From NCBI RefSeq assembly GCF_039555335.1, contig NC_092639.1, forward strand, positions 34,318,353 through 34,382,352: a DNA stretch of 64,000 nucleotides, given 5' to 3'. This document shows, piece by piece, positions 1 through 11,716 of the stretch. Each line of letters starts with the position of its first letter. Positions within the stretch are counted from its first letter, which is position 1. The notes under the pieces were generated by a model. It searched no databases and was not told where the DNA came from. It was given only the letters and a program-made list of their open reading frames with translations. A program made the translations under genes and the position numbers. Source of the DNA: Amphiura filiformis (lineage: Eukaryota > Echinodermata > Ophiuroidea > Amphilepidida > Amphiuridae).

Positions 1-326
1 GCTTCGCAGCCATTATTTACATTTTCTACATCAACCACTGACCACCCCTACACACACACCCCCCTCCCACCCCCACACATACACACTTTCAAAATCATTC
101 CGCCGCCACTGGCTCCTTCAGGGTGATTTCTAACGGGCTCATTATAGCGTGACAAATCAACACTCACTCGTCAACGCAGTGCTCATAATTAGCTTGTTTC
201 GAGAGAAAGATCTATGTTGTCACTTTTTGAATTCTTTTTTAAATTCAAATTGTGAAAATTTGGAAAAATAAAGTCGCATAATGTCGAATGAGGTATCAAA
301 ATAAGCGGAACAAAATACTCCACCTA

Positions 327-332
327 TTTATT
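327..332 (-). promoter_or_regulatory. Candidate polyadenylation signal AATAAA
   Basis: AATAAA on the minus strand lies about 30 bases past the stop codon of the SAM/ubiquitin-like gene. It would give a very short 3' UTR. Confidence 0.35.
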
Positions 333-362
333 ACTTCATTTGGTTCATCAGGTTTAGTAACT

Positions 363-3300
363 TTAAGATATTACTTTTGAAGTGTTCGGATACTTTTTAT
401 GCACAGTATAGATTGAGTAAAACCAGATACCACTTACAACAACACACAGGAAACAAGCAAACGTAGACAATCCTTTACGCGTCTGCTCAACATGCGGCTG
501 CACATCACAATTGAAATTTTGGAGCCATCCTTGAGCTCTGCTATCGACTGATTGGATATCGATCAATATGGTATCGCCTTCTTTGATTCCGTTATTTTGG
601 AGAGTAGTGTGGCAGTTCAGTGTAAACGACGAACCAGGAAGTCTGTGGGTTTTTGTATAATAATATTTCTTATCATAAATATCATAAATATTGGAAGCAC
701 AATTTTTTAATGTAATATTTCACTGGAATTTACTTGATTTTGGAATCGTGCATCAAGAAATTTGAGTTTTGTTATTTAACTTCATTAATTAATATTAATA
801 TTTAGAAACTATTTTGGCAGTGACGACCTTGGAAATAATGGGTCCAGTTTAATGGATTGAACCGGTGACTGTTGATTTTTGTGGTGAAAAACCAGAGGAT
901 GTGGAGTTTAAAACCGTAATGGGAAGATCCAACTCTGATGGTTTAAGTATCTTCAGGAATCGTACAGATTTATATATATATGAACATTATAATGTAAGGT
1001 CATTGACGATCTTGAAGTAGACAGCAAACAAATAGTGGCACATAATAGGCATGCGCGTATTTGGGGGGGCTTTGGGGCGCCAGCCCCCGGGGTCAAAGTA
1101 GGGGGCGGCCAAAACGGAGGGGCGGCGGAAGAAGAAGGGGCGGCAAAAACAGGGGCGGCAAAAACGAAGGGGCGACAAAACGAATTAGCAAAGAAAAAAG
1201 GGCGCCAAGCATAAACATTTTTTTTAAAAGGTTGCTTTTGGGACGCTAGCGCCTAAAATCCTTCTTTTTTTTTTTTTTTTTTTTGCTCTTAACTTTTTCA
1301 AACGACCGTGAAAAAAATTGGGTCAACCTTTTCGGGCTGTTAAGGAAGGGGCGGCAAAATTGTTTCTGCTTCAGCCCCCCGGGGTTGGGGCGGCCACGGT
1401 ACGCCACTGATAGGACTTGCAGAAATACACTAATCATAGCTTAAGCAAGAGGAGATAGAAGAGAAAGATGGACACACACTATTTATAGCTTTAAAGCAAG
1501 AGGAGATAGAGGAGGAAGAGGAAAACTCTCAACTGCTTCCGAAAGACCTTAACACTCAGCCAGATTGAATACACATTAACCAAATAATTCGCAAGAGGAG
1601 AAAAAGTCGGAGAAAATAAAGAAAACAAATGGTGAGAGAAGTGGTATAATTGAAGACCAAATTATATAAAGCAACAGAGGACCAAAAGCCATCAACAGGA
1701 AACTACGATGGGTGGGAAATCTCTTATCATCAATATGGACAAAATCAGAGCTTACAGACAAGATCAAGATCATCAGAAAAAAATTGAAGAATTTTACAGA
1801 GAACTGTATAGTACAGATATCCCAAACTGGAGATTGAATAAAGATGGGACTGACAAGGCAGAGAAAATAACACCAATTCTAAAAGATAAAAGTGCTTTGG
1901 ATCAAAATAAAAAAGGCTCCTGGAGAAAATCAATAATAGCAGCTGATACACACAAGTTGGAAGGAGAAGATACCATAGATATTTTAGCCAAACTTTTCAA
2001 TGAAAATGCGATGAGACCAAAGTCTTCATATTGATCCAAAAAGGGGGATATTGTGGATATTAGGAACTACAGACAATCAGCTTGCTACTTGCTTTTTGGT
2101 TGGTTCTCATCCAATTGACAGGGTAGAGAAAACAACTGAATGATAACCAATCCCAAGAACAAGCAGTGGTTCAGAACATCAGACAACATTTACCCGCCAA
2201 ATTATTCAGAAAGCTCAAGAACACCACTTCAACGTTTGTTTAGAATTTCTGGGTTATAAGGTATTTGATAGCCTTGAGCAGTCACTGCTGAATGCAATGG
2301 AGAGACACGTTAGCGAAAGGAAGTACACCCGTCACATCAAAGCAATGATCCGGAAACAGTTCGATTGTATTATTAGGGGAATCCCCGTGCAATCATCATA
2401 CAAAGCAACAACAATTCAGTCGATGATACAACCATAAGGTATCACCGATTGAAATTTAGACACACTAAACAAGGACACAATTTTCGAATGATATTAATAT
2501 TTGTACTGAAACACTCTCTTTGAAGAAGCTATAAAAAGCAAGGGAATTCAGCATCGAAGTGGTTACGTAATTCTCTTGGTTACCGGATCACGCTACTTTG
2601 GTATGCCTTCGAGTGCCATATACTTTATGTGGTGATCATTTCGATCGTGGTTCATTACTCTAGCGCGTGATCCCGTTGACATAGTAACATTACGTAACTT
2701 CGATACTGAATAGCGTGAAAGTTGTACAGCTCAACTTACCGTACTTTTCCTGACCAGACAGTCCATGCCAAAATTGTTACTACACCTTTACATTTCTACG
2801 AATCTCTTTTTGATGTCTGTCATTTTGAACATCACACTTGAAAGATGTATGCTATGTAGAAACTTTATTTTGCAATTTCATAATTTGCATATTATTAGCA
2901 TATTTGCAAGAAAAAACATGAAAATCAATAAATACCTATATTTTTCACAATTTCAATATTTTATTAGAAATTAAGCATGTAGGCCGTTTGTTATGACTTG
3001 ATGAATGAAGCTGTTAAACAGATTTTGATATTTTTGCTTTTTTTTCCTTTTTTGCCCCAAAATGTGTAAAAATCACAATTTTTTGGATCACCTATATTTT
3101 CTTTAGGTATAAAAAGTTCTTAATTTAAAATACAGTGCAGAAAAAGATGTCAATAAATTGTTCCATTTTCCATTTTGGGTTAAATACTCAATTTTCATGC
3201 GCGGGATATTTGAAACATAAAATGAAAACATGTCCATTGCACTTTTTCCTCGAGATATACTATAATATCAAGGTTACGGATATATTATAATCCCTTCTTA

Positions 3301-5571
3301 TCTTCACTGATCCATCAGATACCTATTGTTATGAATGATCAATGTTAAGGTTCAGAACTGGGCTACTAATGGTCTGTCAAGTATCTGTAGTTATTTTCAT
3401 GACTGTGTCAACTCAAAAATCATGAAAGGTCGAATGTAGGAAAAGTATGATCAGTTGAGCTGTATGTGTACTTTTTTCCATCGTATCTTGCAATAGGCTA
3501 AGTGTTACCTGAGATGTTGCACACTGTCTGGAATCGAAGCCAGGTATGCCATCTTCTTCTTCACGTCCTATTGGTAGAATAATGTGACATGAAAAGGCAG
3601 CATTCATCATTGCAATAGTCTTCATTATTCATTATTGTAATAGACCGTACACCATGAATTTTGTTTTATTTCGTGTTTAGAAAATATATATCATAAGCTT
3701 TAAAATGGTATATGTGAGCGGACACTACGAATGAGCCGTAAACTCGGCAAATTGTATTCTGAGATACATATTCATACGTATTCATAGGTGTCTCAATTAG
3801 GCGCGACATGTTTCTCATTTGATAGCGTTTAAACCAATCAATAATCCTATTGCTGAAGAGGATAATAATCTTCTACATATAGATTCATTAAATAGCTCTA
3901 GTCGTTGTTTGGTTTGGCTAAATCCTGTTCAAGTGGTGGGTTACAATTGCATTGTATTTTGTCTAGGTATGTATAACCAACAATTAACAATGAGAGGACA
4001 TTCCTGAACCTCGTTGACTTGGGGATGATTTGAAATGACCGCCAATTATGACTTTATTACCAGCAATGTGGAAAAAGAGACACATGTAGAACCGAAAAAG
4101 GTACCATTTTGTTGAAGGAGCAGAGTTCAACAAACCATAACCCCGCTTCTGGATATCGTTTGAAGTTAAATGATATACTATTTTAAAGCTTATGATATAT
4201 ATTTTCTAAACACGAAATAAAACAAATTTGACCGGGCCGACTTTAAGGCTGATTCGTAGTGTCCAGTCACATATCATTTGACTTCAAACGATATCCAGAA
4301 GCGGGAATATGGTTTGTTGAACTTTGCTCCTTCAACAAAATGGTATACCATTTTCGGTTCCACGTGTGTCTCTTTTCCCACATTGCTGGTAATCAATATC
4401 AAGCAGTCATAATTGGCGGTCATTTCAAATCATCCCCAAGTCAACGAGGTTTAGGAATGTCCTCTCATTGTTAATTGTTGGTTATACATACCTAGACAAA
4501 ATACGATACTTTGTAACACAACACTTGAACAGGATTTAGCCAAAGCAAAACAAAGACTACAGCTATTTAAGAATTCTATAGACATAGGTAGAAGCTTATT
4601 ATCCTCTTCAACAATAGGATTATTTGTTGGTTTAAAAGGTCACTGAAAGGTGTTTCACCAGCGCTATCAAATTGAAATACATGTAGCACCAACTTGAGGT
4701 ACCTATGAATACGACCTTCATGCACATTTTACACTGTAACTCAGAATACAATTTAGGACATTTACGGCTCATTCGTGGTGTACGGTCACATTTATATTAT
4801 TTTGACAAAACACAAATATGAAGTCAATAATTGATGACTATATTGGATTGCAAGACTTTAGTCCTTAATTAATTTTATTTTGGGTTCAACTTTCGCTATC
4901 CTCTTGCGAGTGAATTGTTTTGTCTTTATGAGTTAAATAAAGACGTGGCGGAAGTAAGAGTTTGAAAGTGCAATCAGTGGGTAGAATGTTATAGCTTATA
5001 CTTAAAGGTAGGTGCTCAGAGTTGTTTTTTTGTATTGTATTTTTACCTCACATTGAGGCCTGTACCAAAATAATCCAAATCCCAAGTTTTAAAGTTAACT
5101 GCACTTGTCGTTTTGATATTCGAAGTAAAAACATGTTTTCACAACGGCCCATTAGAACGGTATGTGCGGTATAGCACAATTGGGGATCAGTCTATCACTT
5201 TTTCGTTAATAACATCTAAACGGAATAATATAACTGTAAATATGCTGTCTGTAATATCTGTACTTCAATTTGCACTGGTTAAGGTCCTGACCTCATTGTT
5301 TTTGACAATATGGTTTATATAATTGCCCTCACCTGTGGTGTGTCTTTCTCCAGATTAACCTGTATTTTGTGATACTCTCCATGACTTGTCTCACAAAAGA
5401 TGTATTCTGCGCCCTGTTCTGATCGCGTGGTGTCATCCCACATCTGGTAGCCTCTACGACCGATGTTTGAATCTCGCAAAATCACGCAGATGGTGGAGTT
5501 GGTTTTGATACAACGTTTATTCAAGGTCCCTTGACATGTTAAAAACAACAACAATAATAATAATAACAATA

Positions 5572-5647
<76 letters not shown>

Positions 5648-5660
5648 TTAATGATTAATG

Positions 5661-5706
<46 letters not shown>

Positions 5707-8700
5707 TGATACTAAACAATTCACACTCCCCCGAAGGTACGTGTACTACGCCCAAACGACTTAAGCTAATCGTAGATCCATCTTTTGCGCTTATTTTACT
5801 CGTAGCATTACCCGGGGATAGGACCGAACATCAAAAACATCAAAAATTATTTTCATTTTGCTCTTGTACAATTATTGGAAGAGATATTGACTTTTTACTT
5901 GGAAGTTAAGTTGAAAATAGTTTATTTTCTTTCATATTTAGGAGAAAATGAAAATCGTATGTTCCTAGAATTTTCAGCCAGCAATCAATTGCCAATACTT
6001 TTTGTACATAGCCAGAATCATCACAATTTTGCGGCGGCGCGCTCATATTATGACAGCATATCAACATTGTGTGAGGAATGTTTGTACTTATTTTGGTATC
6101 ACTGGATAGAAGAGACCTGTAGCTATACACATTGGTACCAAATATAACAGTATATGGCGTTTATAATAGAAAATTGGGGTAGTTGCAACCCGCCTTCGTA
6201 GTGGCTCAGACATTAACGTAATTATATAGAAGAAAATAATAATACAACTAATGTTGGTATATTTGTCCCCAACTCACACGTTGACAAGTAAGTATCATTG
6301 CTAAGTGGCACCCCTGTAGTCGTAAATAACTCGGACGTTAAATGAGATCCTTGTAATTTTTCATTCTTGAGAATCGTCTCCTTCAATGTATCGATTGTGG
6401 TTATATCTGCTTGTAGATTTGGAATCGACTTCACTTCGTAACGATCGATGCTTTGGAGAACGACGTAGTTTAGAGTGTATCCCGAAGTCTTAAAAACAAA
6501 AAGAACAATAATTAGAAAAGCGAGAGAATCAATGTATGAAAACTAAAGGCCTTTCGGGTCGTGTTAATATCACTAACAGTTGCGGCGCTTCATAAGTCTT
6601 AAACCCGTCGTAACTCTTTCCATATGGATGCTAGAGTTGGGTAGTAGGACTAGTACAATCCCGATGCGTCAGCGTCACAAATCTTTGTGAAATCGGGCCA
6701 GAGGTAACATGGTAACAGACGGACAATAATGCAGTTCTTAGAAGGACTCAACTTCACAACTTGTGAAGATCATAATTATGTTACAGGGTGCATTTCAGAG
6801 ATATCGAACTTATCGAAGTTACTCCTGAAGGACAGGGGGGAAAGAAATCTCTGACATGACTTCACCCCTACTCACTCCAGTGGTGCTATAAAAGTCCCCG
6901 AAGTGGTTTAAAATTTACCTTTTCATTGGCCGCTTTTGTACACTGTACAATGTACAGGATAAATTGATTAAAATTTCCTAAAAACTAGTATGTTTTATAT
7001 AGGCATTAGAGTTTTTAAAAAACATGCAGAAACATTGTGGCGTACCTGTGGGGAACAGAACCTGGGACGTTTTCGAGAGAGTGACCCGTGTTCTTGTAAT
7101 TGCAGCTGCACAGAACTAACACTAGCCATTGATTCCGTTGAATCCCATCGGCGAAGTCCAAGTGATGTCACCATCTTCCTGAAGCGATTCTTCTGAATCT
7201 GCGACATTCCTTTTACATATTTGAATCCAAAGAAAATAAACACAACTTTCTATGATTTATCTGTTTATACTATATACATTAACATACCAAGAAAAAAGGG
7301 GGGAATAGAGCGGTATCTACACATAAAAAACCTAAGTGGGTTTATTATGGGCCTTGTGGTTTAGTGGATAGAGCACCGGACTCGTGATCACAAGGTTGTG
7401 AGTTCGAACCCCCACCTCTGTCGCTGCATTCACTTTAATCAATATTGATAGGTCCAAGAGTAAAACTCATTCTGACGTCTACATGGTCAGCCAGCATGAC
7501 TGATTAACCTAGACGTAAAACGTTTCTCATCTAAAATGTAACTGGTCTAACCAGCTTAGTGTAGGTGCAGCTTTGTCTGTGATACTGAGTTTCCCAAGGG
7601 AAGTTACGTAAACAGAAACAGAAACAGGCCGAATTAGTTTGTGGTCGAGTTGGCATGGGACCGAGTTGACTCTATGTGGCCGAATTGGTTTAATAATGCG
7701 TCCCATACACGATCAAAATATTGATCAATATTGGGGACCTTAGATGCAGCAGTGGATCAATGGTAGATTTTGTATCCACTCTTGTATCTAGGGTCCCCAA
7801 TATTGATCAATAAGATTGATCGTGTATGGGCTGCATTATAGCGCCACAAAGGTGGAGTCATGGCCTTGAACCGGCTTCATGTTCTTACTTGTAGGAAATA
7901 TGCTAGTAACAGCACAAAGCAGCTGACTGCAAATTCCTCCCTCCCCCGTCAGAATTCGTGCGTCTCCAGCCCCCCCCCGTTTCCCAAGTAAAAAGCCAAA
8001 ATTACGAACATTTCCGCTTTTTGCTGCAATTTTGAGAAAAAATTGGTTGATTTTGCCCCCTCTCCCCGAAAAATATTCCTGCGAGTGAGAGACATACACA
8101 GACATAGGTAAAAAGGTATTACACGAAATATGCATGTCGGTTTCACAAAATGTAAAACAGTATAGCAGAGAAGCGGTATTAAATGTAAACAACATTTAAA
8201 TACATTTAAAGTCGGAGATCACAATTGTAGGTTTTCAATAGGGACTTATAAAGAACGATGCACACAAAATGGTAGGGTACAGGCTGAGTCAAAAAGAAGT
8301 AAACTCATGTTTGAGGGGCTGTAACTAGATATCTGTAAAGAATCTGCTATAAATGAAAATATCATTGGAAGGAACAAATTCTACACGTCTAAATAAAAAA
8401 ATAATTGTTGCAATTGCTTTCAGCAAACTCAAGTTATGGTCATTTGAATACAACCACCCATTTTTGCAGCTGCACACGGCTGATTGATTTTCATACATTT
8501 CAATTTTGACGAATCAATAAAATACTAACAGGATTTATTGTTAAAATGACAATTGTCACTTTCAAAAAATATGTTAACAAACAATGCATATAAACCCAGG
8601 ATGAAGTCCATGACGGTACTGTAGTTTGCAGGGATACCAATTCAAGTCTTTACGAACGATCCGGCAGAAGCTTGATTGGGGAATGTTGGGTAAAGGATTG

Positions 8701-9808
8701 CGTCTTGAGCTGATCTTTGGGTCTTGCTTTAACGCATGGTCTAACTCTAGCAGTGTTCACTTGTGATCTAGCAGTTCGTGGTCTGCCTGAAGCTTCCGGT
8801 TGTCGGTTCCTTAGTGTCCCATGCACATTGAGCTTGTTCCCTTACATGGAAACCGATTAGCTGTGGGAAATTGGAGACCAAAAAGACGCTGAACTTCAGT
8901 GGGACTCTTAGTATCATGATACTTCGTCGACAGAAATGTGCGCTCCCGTTCGGTAAATTGTGGTGCCATGTTGTCATTTGACCCGTTTCATTAGAATGTA
9001 GTGCAATGAGGTAAACTCATATTGAAAAGAACCCTTTAAGTAACATGTAGGAATTATTGATCGAAACCACACCTGCCACGTAACTTTATTTGCATTGGAA
9101 TATCGCGCCTTACCAATCAATATAATAGGTACTTGGGAAGTGAAACCGTCTGCAGCTACAAAAATGGGTACTTGTATTCAAATGAGTATAACGTGAGTTT
9201 GCTGTAAGCAATTGCAATAATTCTTTTTTGTTTTAATTTGGACGTGCTCTTTCCAATGATATTTTCATTTTCAGCAGATTCCTTACAGATCTCTAGTTAC
9301 AGCCCCTCAAACATGAGTTTACTTCTTTTAGACTCAGCCTGTACTTATTTGAACTGGTAATCTAAAAGGTGATTTCTGAATATACCAAACCATGTATCTA
9401 TGAGGTTACCATGGTTAATACTTATCGATTATGAATGACAAAGGTTACAATACATAGTATCTATATACTCATTATCAATGCTTATTGATTTTGGAATGAC
9501 AATTAAGGTTGAAATACATCAATATACTGCGTCATGACATAGTCCTAAACTCTACACAATGAATAGCATTTGGAAATGAGCATATCCACAGTGACCCCAA
9601 CCATATGACACGTATTTTAGCCGACGCTTATCGCTTCTTGAATACGGTACTTTAGTGTGACAAAGTACTTACCCATTTCCGAAAGATTTTGTGACTCTAC
9701 ATTTTCAAGATCTACTCTGCCAGTTACACCGATGTGAATAAGCTTCTCCGTAAAGTCTTGAAGACGATGTTGTGTCAGTAGCTGCTTGAAGTCCTCCTCA
9801 TCAGACAT
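363..9808 (-). CDS. Six-exon gene: SAM domain, two ubiquitin-like domains, C-terminal membrane anchor (348 aa)
   Basis: Coding exons, in order of transcription: 9673-9808, 7046-7209, 6278-6488, 5333-5529, 3509-3567, 363-642. Donors are GTAAGT, GTACGC, GTGAGT, GTGAGG and GTAACA, and every acceptor ends in AG. The exon lengths (136, 164, 211, 197, 59, 280) keep one frame and total 349 codons including the stop. Residues ~4-62 fit a SAM domain (FKQLLTQHRLQDFTEKL, then LSEMGMSQIQKNRFRKM across the first splice). A serine-rich linker follows (~65-100). Ubiquitin-like domain 1 is ~103-188 and ends TLNKRCIKTNSTICVIL. Domain 2 is ~213-286, with VKKKM, SVQHLRLPG and GIKEGDTILIDI at the positions of ubiquitin's VKAKI, QQRLIFAG and NIQKESTLHLVL. 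Neither domain ends in Gly-Gly, so conjugation is unlikely. Residues ~314-336 are hydrophobic and followed by a short lysine-containing tail, suggesting a tail-anchored protein with cytosolic domains. I do not recognise this architecture as a named family; an adaptor role would be inference. Confidence 0.72.
1040..1415. mobile_element. GC-rich MITE-like element in the last intron
   Basis: The ends are rich in GGGGC/GCCCC blocks and the right end reads ...GTACGCCACTGAT. This resembles the CAGTGGCGTA termini of hAT-type elements elsewhere in the window. The left end is degenerate and no clear target-site duplication is seen. A poly-T tract at 1263-1284 lies inside. Confidence 0.4.
1690..2340 (+). 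mobile_element. Degenerate LINE (non-LTR retrotransposon) reverse-transcriptase remnant
   Basis: An open stretch at 1708-2034 encodes KIEEFYRELYS and later IAADTHKLEGEDTIDILAKLFNE-like residues, the usual pre-RT and RT-1 neighbourhood of RTE/L2-like elements. Further on, in another frame near 2185-2330, FTRQIIQKAQEHHFNV and then LEFLGYKVFDSLE match the degraded palm motif normally of the form FxDYxKAFDS. The aspartates expected there are lost and the frame is broken. It lies antisense in the last intron of the SAM/ubiquitin-like gene. It is clearly inactive. Confidence 0.6.
2341..2431 (+). repeat. Dispersed repeat, copy 1 (inverted partner at 10104-10194)
   Basis: About 90 bases around GGGGAATCCCCGTGCAATCAT recur in inverted orientation at 10104-10194 with only a few differences. 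This copy lies directly after the LINE remnant. Confidence 0.7.
3642..4789 (+). mobile_element. Outer MITE, interrupted by a second copy of the same family
   Basis: The 5' fragment is 3642-3709 and the remainder 4275-4789, which ends ACGGCTCATTCGTGGTGTACGGTCAC. Between them sits a full inverted copy (3714-4270). The uninterrupted arrangement is visible in a related copy at 45173-45731. It lies in intron 4 of the SAM/ubiquitin-like gene. Several short reading frames here have no coding support. Confidence 0.65.
3714..4270 (-). mobile_element. MITE nested in its own family, ATAT target duplication
   Basis: The terminal inverted repeats start GTGAGCGGACACTACGAAT and end ATTCGTAGTGTCCAGTCAC. ATAT is present on both sides (3710-3713 and 4271-4274). 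The body matches the copy at 45173-45731 in reverse orientation. No transposase is encoded. The ATAT may be a 4-bp duplication, or a TA duplication next to conserved AT ends. Confidence 0.7.
5555..5705. repeat. (AAT)n trinucleotide microsatellite
   Basis: About 130 bases of AAT/TAA units, interrupted once near 5645-5665. It supplies the T-rich stretch before the 3' splice site of exon 4 on the minus strand. Confidence 0.95.
7349..7627 (+). mobile_element. tRNA-derived SINE, family 1
   Basis: The head has a pol III A box (TAGTGGATAGAG) and a B box (AGTTCGAACCC) in tRNA-like spacing. The anticodon stem does not pair properly, so it is not a working tRNA. A body of about 190 bases ends in a short AGAAAC repeat tail. 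It lies in intron 1 of the SAM/ubiquitin-like gene. Confidence 0.6.
7702..7830. mobile_element. Short hairpin MITE
   Basis: The ends are CCCATACACGATC and GATCGTGTATGGG. The inverted repeats run about 45 bases each side (AATATTGGGGACC and GGTCCCCAATATT inside). No convincing target duplication is seen. Confidence 0.65.
8280..9343 (-). mobile_element. Decayed mariner-superfamily element with long inverted repeats and TA duplication
   Basis: The ends CAGGCTGAGTC and GACTCAGCCTG are flanked by TA (8278-8279, 9344-9345). The inverted repeats run about 190 bases (8280-8480 against 9150-9343). On the minus strand from about 8970 a broken frame reads MAPQFTERERTFLSTKYHD and, after stops, SSRRNPLPNIPQSSF and NWYPCKLQ. 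This matches the N-terminal helix-turn-helix part of mariner/IS630-type transposases (usual form ...lyPYKLQ). The DDE/D catalytic half is absent, so it is an internally deleted, non-autonomous relic. Confidence 0.65.
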
Positions 9809-9842
9809 TTTGGCTGATTTGTAGAGTTATTCAAATGATCGA

Positions 9843-9853
9843 ATTATATATAC
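9843..9853 (-). promoter_or_regulatory. Possible TATA box of the SAM/ubiquitin-like gene
   Basis: The minus strand reads TATATAA about 40 bases upstream of the ATG at 9808. This would put a start site about 10-15 bases before the coding region. It is plausible only if the 5' UTR is very short and unspliced. Confidence 0.3.
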
Positions 9854-9899
9854 TGGCTTGACTTGAACCTCCATGTATTGTACGTACACATACAATTCT

Positions 9900-10690
9900 T
9901 ACACATTAATACCGCAACGTCAAGCGTGATGTGCGATTTGCTTACCTAAATTTACTAGGAATGGTTGTTGAATTTTACTAATTTCAACTTGAACCGAATC
10001 AACACACAAAAACAAAATTCTTTAAGCAATTAATTTGCAAACTGCATAAGATCTAAATGAAATCATACCATAATAGACAATTTCCCTATTTGCGTTGTAT
10101 TTTTGTATCATCGACTGAACTGTTGTTGCGTTGTACGATGATTGCACGGGGATTCCCCTAATAATACAATCGAACTGTTTCCGGATCATTATTGCCTTGA
10201 CATTTATTCACAATCTGTAGGTTGTGCGCAGGTCAACAGCCCTTTTGATAGATATGTTTTGACATTATTTTCCGTGCCAAAATATGATATTTATATTACA
10301 AAATAACAAAATAATGTGCATTATTGAGAGAAAAAGTCAAGGAATTCAAGTATTGCATGGTCTTGTGGTTTTGAGACAAACAAGAAGAGTCTTTAAAAAA
10401 GTTAAAGTACACTCATCAGGTGTAGGCTATAGTTTTTGTTTTAACTTTCATATCTAACCTACAAAACCACACAACCTGGTCTCCCAACTAAACTATGTCA
10501 GTTTACAGATGATAATAAACTGATTATAGGCTATAATGCGCCAAAAAAGTTTCCTTACACTTGGAAAAAATTGCAATTTCAAAATAAAACGGTATTTGGG
10601 TATTTTTTTATAATAGATGCACTATTTCATCCTGCACAATATGACACCACATTGAATCCAATGTGACCTCAAGAATTAAAGTTACAAGAA
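9900..10690. other. Intergenic, nothing recognised except one repeat copy
   Basis: AT-rich DNA upstream of the SAM/ubiquitin-like gene. The only thing I can assign is the repeat copy at 10104-10194 (minus), which matches 2341-2431. Confidence 0.5.
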
Positions 10691-10702
10691 ATTGAATAGA
10701 CA

Positions 10703-11008
10703 AAGGTCCAGTTTTAAAAATGACAAACTGTCCTATACAAGACGCAAAAAGATTCCAACAAGCGCAACAAAGAAATAACACAGATTCTTCAATGAAGCTT
10801 TATTTAAAGCAGTTTTTATTTCAGTTTTTACTACTCTGTACTTTTCATAACTTTCATTTTATTTGTCAGTTCTTTTGTTTCGGTTTCTTTTGTTCCTTTT
10901 GCTTTAATTTAAAGGCACGCATAAATTAGCCATTCACCATTCTCAAACCAAATGTCTAGTCCGTGAATTTTTGAATAGGCCAGTATGTAACTTTTAAAAC
11001 TGGACCTT
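10703..11008. mobile_element. MITE of about 300 bases
   Basis: The left end AAGGTCCAGTTTTAAAA pairs with the right end TTTTAAAACTGGACCTT, and the similarity extends to about 38 bases each side with mismatches. The short open frame inside is T-rich and shows no protein family. Confidence 0.6.
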
Positions 11009-11133
11009 CGTCTAATTAAATGCTTGTTACACAAGGTTTTAACATTAAGGTCTAGTTAAAATGCAAATTCCGATAGAGACAACCTGTCACCCTTAAAGTT
11101 ACGCATTGCTTTCTTGCCCTGCTGGTCCTTTAA

Positions 11134-11594
11134 GGGGGCACACCACTAAATAATCATCCCATTGAAATACACGTAGAAATACAAGAAAGTAAATTCTTTT
11201 TTCTACCCTTTCTTTCGAAGATGAGAAAACTTTCTTAAAGTGTTAAGTCTGAAATTTTTTTTAAAAATTAGTTTTTTGTGACCAATCTAGATGAACTTTT
11301 GAGCTACGGGCATCTGAACAGCGCCCTCACGAATTTCAGTCGAGAATTGCTCCTCATTACCAGTTCCGGTCTTAATATTATTCCGACAGCCTGTCACCAA
11401 TTCACAATCGATTTGAAACATTTTTTGAACATATTTTTAATGTTGAGGTCCTACCCTATTGTTCTCATAAAAACAAGCACGATTCACTTAAATTTAGTAC
11501 CCTCGAGAGTCTGCTACATTTCGCTCAGGCGCTATTTTTAACCGGAACTATACAAGGTTACACCAAATGCGGAAGGATTTAGTGTTGTGCCCCC
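11134..11594. mobile_element. MITE with TTAA duplication
   Basis: The ends GGGGGCACACCAC and GTTGTGCCCCC are flanked by TTAA (11130-11133, 11595-11598). This is typical of piggyBac- or Kolobok-mobilised elements. No transposase is encoded. Confidence 0.65.
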
Positions 11595-11604
11595 TTAATA
11601 TATT

Positions 11605-11716
11605 GGGAGTCTCCGGCCTCGGGCCTGCCTGGGCTGCGGCCTTGATGTGTTGATACTGGGCAGTATCAACAAAAAATATGGCCGAAGGCCTGACAGGGCA
11701 GAGGCCGGAGACTCCC
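11605..11716. repeat. GC-rich hairpin repeat, related copy near 48140
   Basis: GGGAGTCTCCGGCCTCGGGCC at the left pairs with GGCCGGAGACTCCC at the right. The words CTGCGGCCTTGATGT and GATACTG recur at 48135-48205. A linked segment (GCCCTCTATCGGGGGCTAAT, ~11870) recurs inverted near 47920. These belong to one larger, poorly bounded repeat family. Confidence 0.55.

Noticed and set aside
5539..5724. Poly-Ile/Leu open frame
   Set aside because: Translation of the (AAT)n microsatellite.
7349..7421. Functional tRNA gene
   Set aside because: Anticodon and acceptor stems do not pair; the A/B boxes and tail indicate a SINE.
9617..9672. Extension of the first SAM exon to the in-frame stop
   Set aside because: A strong donor (GTAAGT) at 9672 and the perfect SAM continuation in the next exon show that this part is intronic.
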